DNA of 64,000 nucleotides, taken from assembly GCF_014077625.1 (NCBI RefSeq), contig NZ_JACFXU010000014.1, forward strand, positions 682,001-746,000. Reading direction: 5' to 3'. Origin of the DNA: Sediminihaliea albiluteola (GTDB lineage Bacteria > Pseudomonadota > Gammaproteobacteria > Pseudomonadales > Halieaceae). The notes beneath the pieces were generated by a model. That model was not told the DNA's origin and searched no databases. It worked only from the letters and a program-made list of their open reading frames with translations. Every line of letters begins with the position of its first letter. The stretch's first letter is position 1. Both the position numbers and the translations under genes were made by a program. This document shows positions 17,816 to 27,082 of the stretch, in pieces.

Positions 17816-18769
17816 ATGAACTACGCATTCGACCCTGAGCTCACTCCCCTCTTAGAGTTTTTACCTCCTGTGAGTATGGATGACCCGGCCACTGCCCGGG
17901 CAGCATTTTCTGAGATGAGTAAGCAAATGAACGCCGAGCTTGATACCAGCGGCGTAGTGATTGCAGACCGTCATATCCCTGGCCCAGAGGGCGCCCCAGA
18001 TGTAGCCATTCGCTGTTACAGCCCCGAGGGCTTAAACAAAGCTGTGCCAGGCCTGCTATTCATGCACGGTGGCGGCTTTGTCCTGGGCAACCTCGATAGT
18101 GAACACGCCAGCTGCATCACCATATGTCGCAGCCTCGGCATCGTGGTAGTTTCCGTGGACTATCGCCTCTCTCCAGAAACGGCCTACCCGGGAGCCCTAC
18201 ATGATTGCTATGCCGCTCTAGAGTGGCTTGCCAACAGTGCCGCGGAACTGCAGGTTGACCCCGCACGTATCGCTGTCTTCGGCCAGAGTGCTGGCGGCTG
18301 TCTAGCGGCGGCGCTGGCTTTGTTAAGTCGCGATCGACAGGGCCCTGCTATCTGCTTTCAGTATTTGGGTATGCCTGTGCTCGACGATCGCATGGACAGT
18401 AACAGCATGCGTAAATTTACTGACACGCCGATCTGGGACCGTCAAAAATCTGAACAGAGCTGGGCCTACTATCTCGGCGAGCAATATAAAGCAGGGGACC
18501 CTGAGGTACCGGCCTATGCCGCACCTGCTCGGGCCACAGACCTCAGTGGCCTGCCTCCAGCATACGTCTCCACCATGGAGTTCGACCCGCTCCGCGATGA
18601 GGGTATCAACTACGCCTGTCGTCTCCTAGAAGCCGGAATTTCTACTGAAATCCACAGCTACCCCGGCACCTTTCACGGCTCCAGCGCATTTAGCCATGTC
18701 GCCATTTCTCAACGCGAAGCAGCCGACACCCTAGCTGTCTTAGGCCGCGGCCTGCGAGTAGAGCAATAG
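17816..18769 (+). CDS. Alpha/beta hydrolase, hormone-sensitive-lipase (family IV) esterase
   Basis: Carboxylesterase of the HSL family. The oxyanion-hole motif HGGG is at residues 84-87, the nucleophile is Ser158 in GQSAGG, and the remaining triad residues are Asp257 (EFDPLRDEG) and His287 (TFHGSS). There is no signal peptide, so it is cytosolic. The acyl-CoA synthetase gene starts 47 bp downstream and an MBL-fold gene follows, so the three may release, activate and process an ester-linked acid. Natural substrate unknown. Confidence 0.87.
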   Translation: MNYAFDPELTPLLEFLPPVSMDDPATARAAFSEMSKQMNAELDTSGVVIADRHIPGPEGAPDVAIRCYSPEGLNKAVPGLLFMHGGGFVLGNLDSEHASCITICRSLGIVVVSVDYRLSPETAYPGALHDCYAALEWLANSAAELQVDPARIAVFGQSAGGCLAAALALLSRDRQGPAICFQYLGMPVLDDRMDSNSMRKFTDTPIWDRQKSEQSWAYYLGEQYKAGDPEVPAYAAPARATDLSGLPPAYVSTMEFDPLRDEGINYACRLLEAGISTEIHSYPGTFHGSSAFSHVAISQREAADTLAVLGRGLRVEQ

Positions 18770-18816
18770 CAGCGACTGAGCAGCCACAAATAATTAATCA
18801 GCCTAATGGGATCAAG

Positions 18817-20394
18817 ATGAATAGCGACGCACTTTTCAATCCGCCACTGATGCCTCACCTCATAATTGAAGGCCTCAACCGTTACGAAGATGAGCCCTGC
18901 CTGTTTCTAGGCGATAAAGTGGCAAGCTATCGCGAGATGCGCGAGCAAACCAGTCAGTTAGTACAAGCCTTGCAGTCAAAAGCTCTGGGCTGTGGCAGCC
19001 GAGTGGCGGTCATCTCGGCTAACCGCCCAGAGGTACTATCCAATATTGCTGCCATGCAACTGGCCGGCTGCATTGGCACACCACTGCACCCCATGGGCTC
19101 GCTGGAAGATCACGCCTATGTTTTAGAAGCCGCTGAGATCGACGCCTTAGTATTTGATCCATCGGCCTTTGAACAGCGGGCAGCCGAGCTTAAGCAGCGC
19201 ATGCCTGGACTCACGCTGCTATCCTTTGGGCCATCAGATGTCGGTGAAGACTACTTAGCGCTAGCGGCCAAATTCAGCCCGAAAGCTCTCGTTGCACCCC
19301 CTATCGATCCCCTCGATATATCGTCGATCAACTTTACCGGTGGCACTACCGGCAAACCTAAGGGGGTTATGTGTAGCTATCGCGCCACCGCTTATATGAC
19401 CCAGATCCAAATGATGGAGTGGGAATTTCCCGAAGATTTACGGGTACTCATCACAACGCCACTCTCCCATGCCGCAGCTGCCTTCTTGATCCCGGTCTTA
19501 CAAAAAGGCGGCGCCTTCTATGTGATGCAGAGTTTCAGCCCCGATGAATTTTATGACATGGTCGAGCAGCATCGCATCACCACCACGATGCTAGTGCCGG
19601 TCATGCTCTACTTCCTACTGGACTCGCCGCGCGCAGACAGTGCTGATATGTCGAGCATGGAAACAATCTTTTATGGCGCATCGCCAATGAACCCCACTCG
19701 CCTGCTAGAAGGGCTGGCAAAATGGGGGCAAATTTTCTATCAATTTTTTGGCCAGTCGGAAGCACCTATGGTCATTGCCAATATGCGCCGCAAGGAGCAT
19801 GACCCCAATAAGCCTGAGCGTCTGGCCGCCTGTGGCCGCCCCTCCCCTTGGCTGCACGTAGCTCTGCTAGACGAAGAGGGCAAGGAAGTAGCCGCCGGTG
19901 AAGCGGGTGAAATCTGCGTGCGCGGTCCCATGCTAATGTCTGGCTACAAAGATATGCCGGAACAAACCGCCGAAGCCTTTGCCGGCGACTGGTTACATAC
20001 TGGTGACGTAGGCCGCTTGGATAAAGACGGCTTTCTCTATATTGTCGATCGCACCAAAGATATGATCGTCACTGGAGGCTTTAATGTCTTCCCCCGGGAA
20101 GTGGAAGACGTGCTCTCTACTCATGATGCGGTCAGTCAAGTCGCTGTAATCGGCGTGCCCGATGAACGCTGGGGTGAAGCTGTTAAGGCGCTTGTCGTGC
20201 TGCGCCCTGGACATGAAGCCACTACGACCCTCACCAGTGAACTGCAGCAGCTGGTCAAAGATGCCAAAGGCTCAGTACAGGCGCCAAAGTCAGTCGATTA
20301 CCTAGCCTCTATTCCTCTGACCCCAGTGGGAAAACCCGACAAAAAAGCTCTGCGCGCTCAATACTGGCAAGATAGTGAACGGGGGGTTAGCTGA
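18817..20394 (+). CDS. AMP-dependent acyl-CoA synthetase/ligase
   Basis: Activates a carboxylic acid with ATP and CoA. The P-loop-like A3 motif is FTGGTTGKPKG (residues 173-183); the A7-A8 region GDWLHTGDVGRLDKDGFLYIVDRTKD is intact; the A10 lysine lies in the C-terminal GKPDKKALR. At 525 aa it is full length. It resembles fatty-acid and aromatic-acid CoA ligases of the FadD-like group, but the acid is not predictable. It sits between the esterase and MBL genes with short gaps (47 and 78 bp), suggesting one operon. Confidence 0.85.
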   Translation: MNSDALFNPPLMPHLIIEGLNRYEDEPCLFLGDKVASYREMREQTSQLVQALQSKALGCGSRVAVISANRPEVLSNIAAMQLAGCIGTPLHPMGSLEDHAYVLEAAEIDALVFDPSAFEQRAAELKQRMPGLTLLSFGPSDVGEDYLALAAKFSPKALVAPPIDPLDISSINFTGGTTGKPKGVMCSYRATAYMTQIQMMEWEFPEDLRVLITTPLSHAAAAFLIPVLQKGGAFYVMQSFSPDEFYDMVEQHRITTTMLVPVMLYFLLDSPRADSADMSSMETIFYGASPMNPTRLLEGLAKWGQIFYQFFGQSEAPMVIANMRRKEHDPNKPERLAACGRPSPWLHVALLDEEGKEVAAGEAGEICVRGPMLMSGYKDMPEQTAEAFAGDWLHTGDVGRLDKDGFLYIVDRTKDMIVTGGFNVFPREVEDVLSTHDAVSQVAVIGVPDERWGEAVKALVVLRPGHEATTTLTSELQQLVKDAKGSVQAPKSVDYLASIPLTPVGKPDKKALRAQYWQDSERGVS

Positions 20395-20472
20395 GCTAGC
20401 AGCCCTTGCGGCTGGACTTTACGCCACCCAACACAGACCATAAGCCCCCTTAGCAAATAGCGGACTGCCTAC

Positions 20473-21552
20473 ATGCTCAGCGACAACCCTGAAATTTTCC
20501 GTGGCCTCACCTACCCCTGGACGCGCTCAGTGGACCCAAAACCGGGCCAGCCAGAAGAAGTTGCACCGGGGGTATACTGGGCGCGCTTCCCTATGCCCAT
20601 GTCGCTGGATCATATCAATATCTGGTTGTTAGAAGATGGCGATGGCTGGACCGTGGTCGACACTTGCCTGGCAATGGATGACAGTCGCCGCATCTGGGAA
20701 CAGCTGTTTAGCGGCTTTATGCAGGGCAAGCCGATCACCCGCGTAATCTGTACCCACATGCACCCCGATCACGTCGGTTTAGCTGGCTGGTTAGTAGAGC
20801 GCTTTGGCTGTGAGCTGTGGATGACCCGCGAAGAGTTTCTCATGTGTCGCGCTATGGTCAGCGATACCGGGCAGGATGTGCCAGAGGTGGCGATAAACTT
20901 TTATCATGCCGCTGGCTACACCGAGGAGCAGCTGCAGAACTACCGTGAGAAATTTGGCAGCTTTGGCAAAGCGATATCGCCGCTGCCAAGTAGCTTTCGA
21001 CGCATTGTGGACCGCGAAACTCTGACCATCGGCAATCGCTACTGGCAGGTTATCGTCGGCAGTGGCCACTCACCCGAACATGCTTGCCTGTACTGCCCAG
21101 CACTGAAAATATTGATCTCTGGCGACCAGGTCTTGCCTAAAATAACCCCCAATGTCAGTGTATTTCCCACCGAGCCACACGGCGATCCACTGAGTGAGTG
21201 GCTGAGCTCCTGCACCCGTATTCGCGCTATTCTACCCGATGACCTCCTAGTACTGCCGGCCCACGAAGCGCCATTTTATGGCCTGCACACTCGGCTGACA
21301 CAGATTATTGAGTCACACCAACACGATCTCGCAGCACTCTATAAATTTCTTGATCAGCCGCGCCGGGCAGTGGACTGCTTCCCCGCACTGTTTACCCGCA
21401 AACTAGAAGGTCACAACCTTGGCTTAGCCACAGGTGAAACGCTAGCTCACCTCAATTGTCTGAAGGGTCGCCGTCAAGTCACATCTAGCCAGGACGAACA
21501 GGGTGTCAATTGGTATCTACGACTACCGGATAGCGCCGCCTTCGTTGACTAA
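20473..21552 (+). CDS. Metallo-beta-lactamase-fold hydrolase
   Basis: The HxHxDH metal motif is at His95, His97, Asp99 and His100 (THMHPDHVG); further ligands are the His in GSGHSPEHA and the Asp in ISGDQVLPK. The C-terminal third (after about residue 270) is a helical extension with a late His in GHNLGLATGETLAHL, as in the glyoxalase II-like and RNase Z-unrelated MBL group. It probably hydrolyses a thioester or similar bond, fitting its position after an acyl-CoA synthetase. The substrate is unproven. Confidence 0.82.
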   Translation: MLSDNPEIFRGLTYPWTRSVDPKPGQPEEVAPGVYWARFPMPMSLDHINIWLLEDGDGWTVVDTCLAMDDSRRIWEQLFSGFMQGKPITRVICTHMHPDHVGLAGWLVERFGCELWMTREEFLMCRAMVSDTGQDVPEVAINFYHAAGYTEEQLQNYREKFGSFGKAISPLPSSFRRIVDRETLTIGNRYWQVIVGSGHSPEHACLYCPALKILISGDQVLPKITPNVSVFPTEPHGDPLSEWLSSCTRIRAILPDDLLVLPAHEAPFYGLHTRLTQIIESHQHDLAALYKFLDQPRRAVDCFPALFTRKLEGHNLGLATGETLAHLNCLKGRRQVTSSQDEQGVNWYLRLPDSAAFVD

Positions 21553-21794
21553 GCTAGAAACTCTAGGCTCTTAGCGCCGCTAAGCGGGCCAGCTGCATCC
21601 ACTGTTGAGCTCACTTTTCTGCTACAGTCCCTTAGTGCATGCCTTGTCATAGAGCCGGTGCAGCGCAGCTGTGCTCTAGCAAAGGCCGCAGCATAAAAGA
21701 CTACAATAAAAGCTGTCTTTATGAGCTGACTATTGCTCTATTCAGGGCTGTTGGCTGACTCATTGTAAGCTGGCCCTGTTGAGGACTGAGATAT

Positions 21795-23249
21795 ATGAAT
21801 CAAATGGTCGACTTGGTTATTTTTGGCGGCACCGGGGATCTCTCCACCCGCAAACTACTGCCCGCACTTTATCAGCTCCATCGCCATGGTCTAGCGGCGC
21901 AGCTGCAACGTATCATCGCCACCGGCCGCAGCGAAATGAGTTCTGATGCCTTTCGTGAGGCAGCAAAAACAAGCCTCAGACAGGTCTTAGACCCGAGCCA
22001 GTGGGACGAGTCCATTTGGCAAGGCTTTCAGGACTGCCTCTACTATGTAAAGCTCGAAGCCAGTAATGAAACAGACTATCAGCAGCTAAAAGCGCTGCTA
22101 GATCAAGCTCAAGCCCCCGTGCGGCTGTTTTATCTAGCCACCCTGCCCTCTCTCTATGGCAGTATTTGCCAGCATCTGCAGCGCGCTGCTGCCGTGAGCA
22201 AGAGCAGCCGTGTAGTACTAGAAAAACCACTGGGCCACGATCTGGCATCCTGCCGCAGTATCAACGAACAAGTCGCCGCAGTATTTAACGAGGACTCGAC
22301 TTTCCGGATCGATCATTATCTGGGCAAGGAGACCGTACAAAACCTATTCGCCGTGCGCTTTGGTAATCCACTGTTGCACCCGGTGTGGAAAAACAGCTTC
22401 ATCGACAATGTTCAAATCACGGTAGCCGAGGACATCGGTGTTGAAGGCCGCGGGAGCTACTATGCCCAAACTGGCGCACTGCGTGATATGGTGCAAAACC
22501 ACCTGCTGCAGGTGCTGTCTATCGTTGCGATGGAGCCACCGGCCAGTCTCAACCCAGCCGATATCCGCGATGAAAAAATGAAAGTGCTGCGCTGCCTCGA
22601 GACCATCGATGCCAGCAACGTCAAAGCTCGGACAGTTCGCGGTCGCTATGACGCCGGCGCAGTTGGTGGCCAAGCAGTAAAGGGCTTTCTGGAAGAGGCT
22701 GAGTATAAAGATGCCAAGGCGACCGAGACCTTTGTAGCACTCAAGGCCACGATCAATAACTGGCGCTGGGCCGGTGTGCCATTTTACTTGCGCACCGGCA
22801 AACGCCTGAGCCGTCGCTACTCAGAAATTGTGCTGGAATTCAAAAAACAGCCCTTTTCACTATTTGCCAACGACCCCAATGAGCTGACTAACAAGCTGGT
22901 TATTCGCCTACAGCCCGACGAAACCATCAGCTTACACACGCTCAACAAAAAACCCGGCCTAACTCGCAGCCTGCGCCTGCAGCCGGTAGAACTGCACCTG
23001 ACCGACGACCCCAACAGCGAGAGCCAAAGCTATGATGCCTATGAGCGCTTGCTACTGGACGCCATCAATGGCGATCAAACGCTGTTTATGCGCCGCGATG
23101 AAGTTGAAACTGCTTGGCGCTGGATTGACAGCATTATTGCGGCCTGGGAAGAAACGGCAATGCCAATCACCCCATATAACTCCGGCACTATGGGGCCCAG
23201 CGCTGCCACAGCACTGACCGCACGCGATAACAGGAGCTGGTATGAATAA
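21795..23249 (+). CDS. zwf: Glucose-6-phosphate 1-dehydrogenase
   Basis: Oxidises glucose-6-phosphate to 6-phosphogluconolactone with NADP+/NAD+. Coenzyme motif GGTGDL is at residues 11-16, EKPLGHD at 143-149, and the substrate-binding active-site signature RIDHYLGKE at 171-179 with Lys178. The catalytic His lies in DMVQNHLLQ. Length (484 aa) is standard. pgl overlaps its 3' end by 8 nt and edd overlaps pgl by 8 nt, so the three are translationally coupled. No palindrome matching a HexR site was recognised in the 242 bp upstream. Confidence 0.96.
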   Translation: MNQMVDLVIFGGTGDLSTRKLLPALYQLHRHGLAAQLQRIIATGRSEMSSDAFREAAKTSLRQVLDPSQWDESIWQGFQDCLYYVKLEASNETDYQQLKALLDQAQAPVRLFYLATLPSLYGSICQHLQRAAAVSKSSRVVLEKPLGHDLASCRSINEQVAAVFNEDSTFRIDHYLGKETVQNLFAVRFGNPLLHPVWKNSFIDNVQITVAEDIGVEGRGSYYAQTGALRDMVQNHLLQVLSIVAMEPPASLNPADIRDEKMKVLRCLETIDASNVKARTVRGRYDAGAVGGQAVKGFLEEAEYKDAKATETFVALKATINNWRWAGVPFYLRTGKRLSRRYSEIVLEFKKQPFSLFANDPNELTNKLVIRLQPDETISLHTLNKKPGLTRSLRLQPVELHLTDDPNSESQSYDAYERLLLDAINGDQTLFMRRDEVETAWRWIDSIIAAWEETAMPITPYNSGTMGPSAATALTARDNRSWYE

Positions 23250-23949
23250 ATTAGCGACAGATTTCAGCTGGCAAAAATTCTCTGATACAGCTGAGCTGGA
23301 TCAAGCACTGGCAACCCAGCTTGCTCAAGAGCTGCGTCGAGATCTCGAGCGGCGCGATGCGGCCTGCCTAGCCCTATCCGGCGGCGGCACCCCCAAAGGC
23401 ATGTTTCACTTGCTGTCTCAGCAAGCACTGCCGTGGCAGCGAGTCAGCTTAACACTGGTCGATGAGCGCTGGGTGCCCCGGGAACATGCAGATTCAAATG
23501 AGGCCATGCTGCGCTCTAATTTGCTTCAAAACGCGGCTAGCGATGCGCACTTTATTGGCTTAAAAACAGCCCATGCTCAGGCCGCTGAGGGGGTCGAGGA
23601 AGCTGCTTCCCGCATCGCTCAGATAGCGCGCCCCTTTACTGCGGTAGTACTGGGCATGGGCAGTGATGGCCACTGTGCTTCGTGGTTCCCTGGTGCAGAA
23701 AATCTAGCGCAGCTGCTAGACCCCAATCGAAGCGAACTTGTCGCAGCGACTCAGCCACCTAAAGCTCCCCACGCTAGGATGACACTAAGCTTGAGCGCGG
23801 TTTTAGCCAGCCAACAAATTATCATTCACATCACTGGCACAGAAAAAAAAGCTGTGCTCGAAGAAGCGATTAGCAAAAACTACCCAATCGCTGCTGTACT
23901 ACAGCAGCGCCAAACCCCTGTCAGTATTTGGTGGGCTCCCAATGATTAA
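23242..23949 (+). CDS. pgl: 6-phosphogluconolactonase
   Basis: Hydrolyses 6-phosphogluconolactone to 6-phosphogluconate. It is the DevB-type enzyme: phosphate-binding [13 protein letters not shown] near residues 47-59, VDERWVP, and the active-site segment [21 protein letters not shown] precedes the ATG, which lies inside the last codons of zwf; its own end overlaps the start of edd by 8 nt. At 235 aa it is full length. Confidence 0.94.
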   Translation: MNKLATDFSWQKFSDTAELDQALATQLAQELRRDLERRDAACLALSGGGTPKGMFHLLSQQALPWQRVSLTLVDERWVPREHADSNEAMLRSNLLQNAASDAHFIGLKTAHAQAAEGVEEAASRIAQIARPFTAVVLGMGSDGHCASWFPGAENLAQLLDPNRSELVAATQPPKAPHARMTLSLSAVLASQQIIIHITGTEKKAVLEEAISKNYPIAAVLQQRQTPVSIWWAPND

Positions 23950-25756
23950 TCCCAAACTGCAAGCAATTACCCAAAACATCCGCGAACGCAGTAGTGGTGC
24001 CAGAGCGAGCTATCTAAAACGCATCGATGAGATGCGCCGCAATGGCCCCCTGCGCGGCAGCCTGTCCTGTAGCAACTTAGCGCATGGCTTTGCCGCCTGT
24101 AATACCGAGGATAAGCAGCGCTTAAAGCTCAGTGAAGCCGCCAACATCGGCATAGTGTCAGCCTACAACGATATGCTCTCAGCTCATCAGCCGCTGGCCA
24201 ATTTCCCCGACCTGATAAAACGCGCTGCTCACGGCGTCGGCTGTACTGCTCAGTTCGCCGGCGGCGTGCCGGCGATGTGCGATGGTGTCACTCAGGGCAC
24301 TGCTGGGATGGAACTAAGTTTATTCAGCCGCGATATCATTGCCGGCGCCACCGCAATAGCCCTATCGCACAACATGTTCGATGGCGTTCTGTGTCTCGGT
24401 GTCTGCGATAAAATTGTGCCCGGCCTATTAATCGGCGCGCTGAGCTTCGGCCACCTGCCGGTGATTTTCGTACCCGCAGGGCCGATGACTTCGGGCTTGG
24501 ATAACTCAGAAAAGTCGGCCATACGGCAGCAATTCGCCGAAGGTAAAATTAGCCGCCAGGCCCTGCTCGAAGCAGAATCCCAGGCCTACCATGGCCCCGG
24601 CACTTGTACTTTTTACGGCACCGCCAACAGCAACCAGATGCTGCTAGAGGCAATGGGCTTACACATCCCCGGGGCAGCTTTTGAAAATCCCGGCACGCCT
24701 TTACGCGAGGCCTTAACTACCGCCGCCACAGAGCGGGTCTGCAAAATCACCGCCCTAGGCGCTCACTACACGCCGATGGCCTCAGTGGTCGATGAGAAAT
24801 CCATTGTCAATGCCATCGTCGCCCTGCTGGCAACCGGCGGCTCGACTAACCACGCCATTCACTGGATAGCCGTAGCCAGAGCCGCCGGCATCATTATCGA
24901 CTGGCAGGACTTCAGTGAGCTCTCAGCGCTAACGCCCTTAGTGGCGCGGGTCTATCCCAATGGCAATGCCGACGTGAATCACTTCCATGCCGCAGGCGGC
25001 AGCGCCTTTGTGATTCGCACTTTGCTGGATCAGGGACTGCTGCACGAAGATGTCACAACGGTTTGGGGGCAGGGGCTGCGGCACTATACTCAGGAAGCTC
25101 GGCTATCAGAGGGCCGCTTGTCCTATGTCGAGGGGCTGCGTGACAGCGCCGATACTTCTGTACTGCGCCCCGCCGATGATGCATTTGCGCAAGAAGGTGG
25201 CCTGCGCTTGCTACAGGGCAACCTTGGCAGGGCCGTGATCAAAGTATCGGCGGTGGCCGATAAACACTGCAGCGTAGAAGCTCCGGCCCGCATTTTTACC
25301 GAACAGGATGCGCTGCGACTTGCTTTTGAAGCCGGCGAACTCGACCGCGATGTCGTCGTTGTTGTGCGCTTCCAGGGCCCCAAGGCAAACGGCATGCCAG
25401 AATTGCACAAGCTGACACCCTATCTCGGCATTTTGCAGGACAGAGGCTTCAAAGTTGCACTAGTGACTGATGGCCGCATGTCTGGCGCTTCGGGTAAAGT
25501 GCCCGCCGCTATTCACCTCAGTCCAGAGGCCCTTGGTGGCGGCGCAATTAGCAAGGTTCGCGACGGTGACATGATTCGCTTAGATGCCCGCAGCGGCACG
25601 CTAGATGCCCTGGTACCCGCCGATGAGTGGCATCTGCGAATCCCTGCCACTAGGCCAGAGCATCACAGCGATTACGGCAGTGGCCGAGAGCTATTTGCTT
25701 TTATGCGCGATGCTGTGAGCGCCGCAGAGCAAGGCGCCACGGTATTCAAATCATAG
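23942..25756 (+). CDS. edd: Phosphogluconate dehydratase (Entner-Doudoroff)
   Basis: Iron-sulfur enzyme of the IlvD/Edd family that dehydrates 6-phosphogluconate to KDPG. The family signatures are present: [28 protein letters not shown] with a cluster-ligand Cys, [14 protein letters not shown] with another, and the C-terminal [18 protein letters not shown]. 604 aa matches E. coli Edd. It is the last gene of the zwf-pgl-edd unit. The aldolase gene eda, often next, is not in this window, so the pathway must be completed elsewhere. Confidence 0.95.
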   Translation: MINPKLQAITQNIRERSSGARASYLKRIDEMRRNGPLRGSLSCSNLAHGFAACNTEDKQRLKLSEAANIGIVSAYNDMLSAHQPLANFPDLIKRAAHGVGCTAQFAGGVPAMCDGVTQGTAGMELSLFSRDIIAGATAIALSHNMFDGVLCLGVCDKIVPGLLIGALSFGHLPVIFVPAGPMTSGLDNSEKSAIRQQFAEGKISRQALLEAESQAYHGPGTCTFYGTANSNQMLLEAMGLHIPGAAFENPGTPLREALTTAATERVCKITALGAHYTPMASVVDEKSIVNAIVALLATGGSTNHAIHWIAVARAAGIIIDWQDFSELSALTPLVARVYPNGNADVNHFHAAGGSAFVIRTLLDQGLLHEDVTTVWGQGLRHYTQEARLSEGRLSYVEGLRDSADTSVLRPADDAFAQEGGLRLLQGNLGRAVIKVSAVADKHCSVEAPARIFTEQDALRLAFEAGELDRDVVVVVRFQGPKANGMPELHKLTPYLGILQDRGFKVALVTDGRMSGASGKVPAAIHLSPEALGGGAISKVRDGDMIRLDARSGTLDALVPADEWHLRIPATRPEHHSDYGSGRELFAFMRDAVSAAEQGATVFKS

Positions 25757-25768
25757 CTCTATGACTAA

Positions 25769-25806
25769 GGCGCTGCGGCTGAGCTCTCTGGGACAGCCGC
25801 CGCGCC
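25769..25806. terminator. GC-rich hairpin between edd and the alcohol dehydrogenase gene
   Basis: 25769-25781 (GGCGCTGCGGCTG) pairs with 25794-25806 (CAGCCGCCGCGCC) over 13 positions with one mismatch and a 12-base loop. It fills the 56-bp gap between two convergent genes, so it probably ends both transcripts, although no T-tract follows on either side. Confidence 0.55.
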
Positions 25807-25812
25807 GGATGA

Positions 25813-27018
25813 TTACTCCGTAATACTGGCCAGTATCTTCATGGTGCTATCGCGCTCTAAGAGTCGCGGAACGGCGTAGCCTTCACACTCCTTCATAGCC
25901 AAATCGCAGAGGTAGTCGTAATCTTCTGCCTTAACTTTGTCTGAAGTTTCAGGCAAACCAACTGCCTGACGCAAATCGCGGACCGCTTGGATAAAGCTTC
26001 GAGCCAGCTGCGCTTCACTCTCTCCGGCCTGACCCGCTCCAACTAAGAGGGCCAGCTCAGCCAGCCGTGGCTGGGCTTCTTCAATACAAAATTCCAGTAC
26101 CTGGGGCAGCACTAGGGAGTTTGCCAGACCGTGGGGAATACCATACTTACCACCCAACTGGTGGGCGATGGCGTGCACATTACCGACGTTAACCTGGTTA
26201 ATAGCAATACCGGCATAGTAGGCGGCTATTGACATAGCTTCTCTAGCCTCCAAGTCCGAACCATCTTCGCAGGCCCGCTGCAGGTGCTCAAAAATCAATT
26301 TAATTGCAGCCTGTGAGTGCTCCAGACTAGTACCCCGATTCCATACACTAATATAGGCTTCAATACCGTGGGTCAACGCATCCATGCCAGTAGCGGCAGT
26401 GATCGGCTTGGGCAAACCTGCTAAGAGCTCTGGATCCAGAGCAACGGCGGTCGGCCCCAAACTGGCGCCGGAAATAATGCCTTTTTCGTGGCTAATGCTA
26501 TCGGAAATCACCGCTCCCATAGTCGCCTCTGAGCCGGTGCCGGAAGTGGTTGGAATGGCAAAAAGTGGCAGCGCATCGTGGCGCACCTTGCCCATCCCGA
26601 CCCAGTTTTTTGGGTCTTCATCGCTGGTCGCTCGAGCCGCAATAATTTTTGCCGCATCAATAGATGAGCCGCCGCCCACTGCCAAAATAGCTTCACTGCC
26701 ATGGGCCTTGAGAACCTTGAGACCAGCCGCGACCTGGTCGTAGGTGGGGTCAGGCTGCACCCCATCAAAAAACTCAAGATCCAGACCGGCCTCGACTAGC
26801 CCCGCGACCGCCTGATCAACTAGGCCGAGGTCGCGTAGCGGTTTATCGGTCACTACCAACACCTTGCGCAATCCGATCCGGGCAATATGGCGACATAACT
26901 GCTGTGAGCTACCTTTTCCGGTGAAGGCCATATAATTGGCCCCGGGCGCCAAGATGACAATGACCTTCATCAGGCCAATATATAATTTGTGTTTTAGCTT
27001 CCGGACAAAAGACGACAT
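25813..27018 (-). CDS. Iron-containing alcohol dehydrogenase (group III)
   Basis: NAD(P)-dependent alcohol/aldehyde oxidoreductase. Metal ligands by alignment to FucO are Asp213, His217 (DALTH), His282 and His296 (HGLAN), with His286 also conserved. The nucleotide site GGGSSIDAAK is at residues 115-124 and the TTSGTGSE motif at 157-164. GGAG precedes the ATG. The N-terminal 15-20 residues extend beyond the usual domain. It lies 64 bp downstream of the GGDEF gene on the same strand. The alcohol used cannot be deduced. Confidence 0.88.
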   Translation of the reverse strand: MSSFVRKLKHKLYIGLMKVIVILAPGANYMAFTGKGSSQQLCRHIARIGLRKVLVVTDKPLRDLGLVDQAVAGLVEAGLDLEFFDGVQPDPTYDQVAAGLKVLKAHGSEAILAVGGGSSIDAAKIIAARATSDEDPKNWVGMGKVRHDALPLFAIPTTSGTGSEATMGAVISDSISHEKGIISGASLGPTAVALDPELLAGLPKPITAATGMDALTHGIEAYISVWNRGTSLEHSQAAIKLIFEHLQRACEDGSDLEAREAMSIAAYYAGIAINQVNVGNVHAIAHQLGGKYGIPHGLANSLVLPQVLEFCIEEAQPRLAELALLVGAGQAGESEAQLARSFIQAVRDLRQAVGLPETSDKVKAEDYDYLCDLAMKECEGYAVPRLLERDSTMKILASITE

Positions 27019-27082
27019 TCACTTACTCCTAGTTATATGACTTATAATAATATTACAACAAGCGCTTCTAAGCTGGCTCAAA

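Noticed and set aside
21570-21584. CTTAGC/GCTAAG hairpin upstream of zwf as a terminator
   Set aside because: Six-base stem with a three-base loop and no T-tract; too weak to list.
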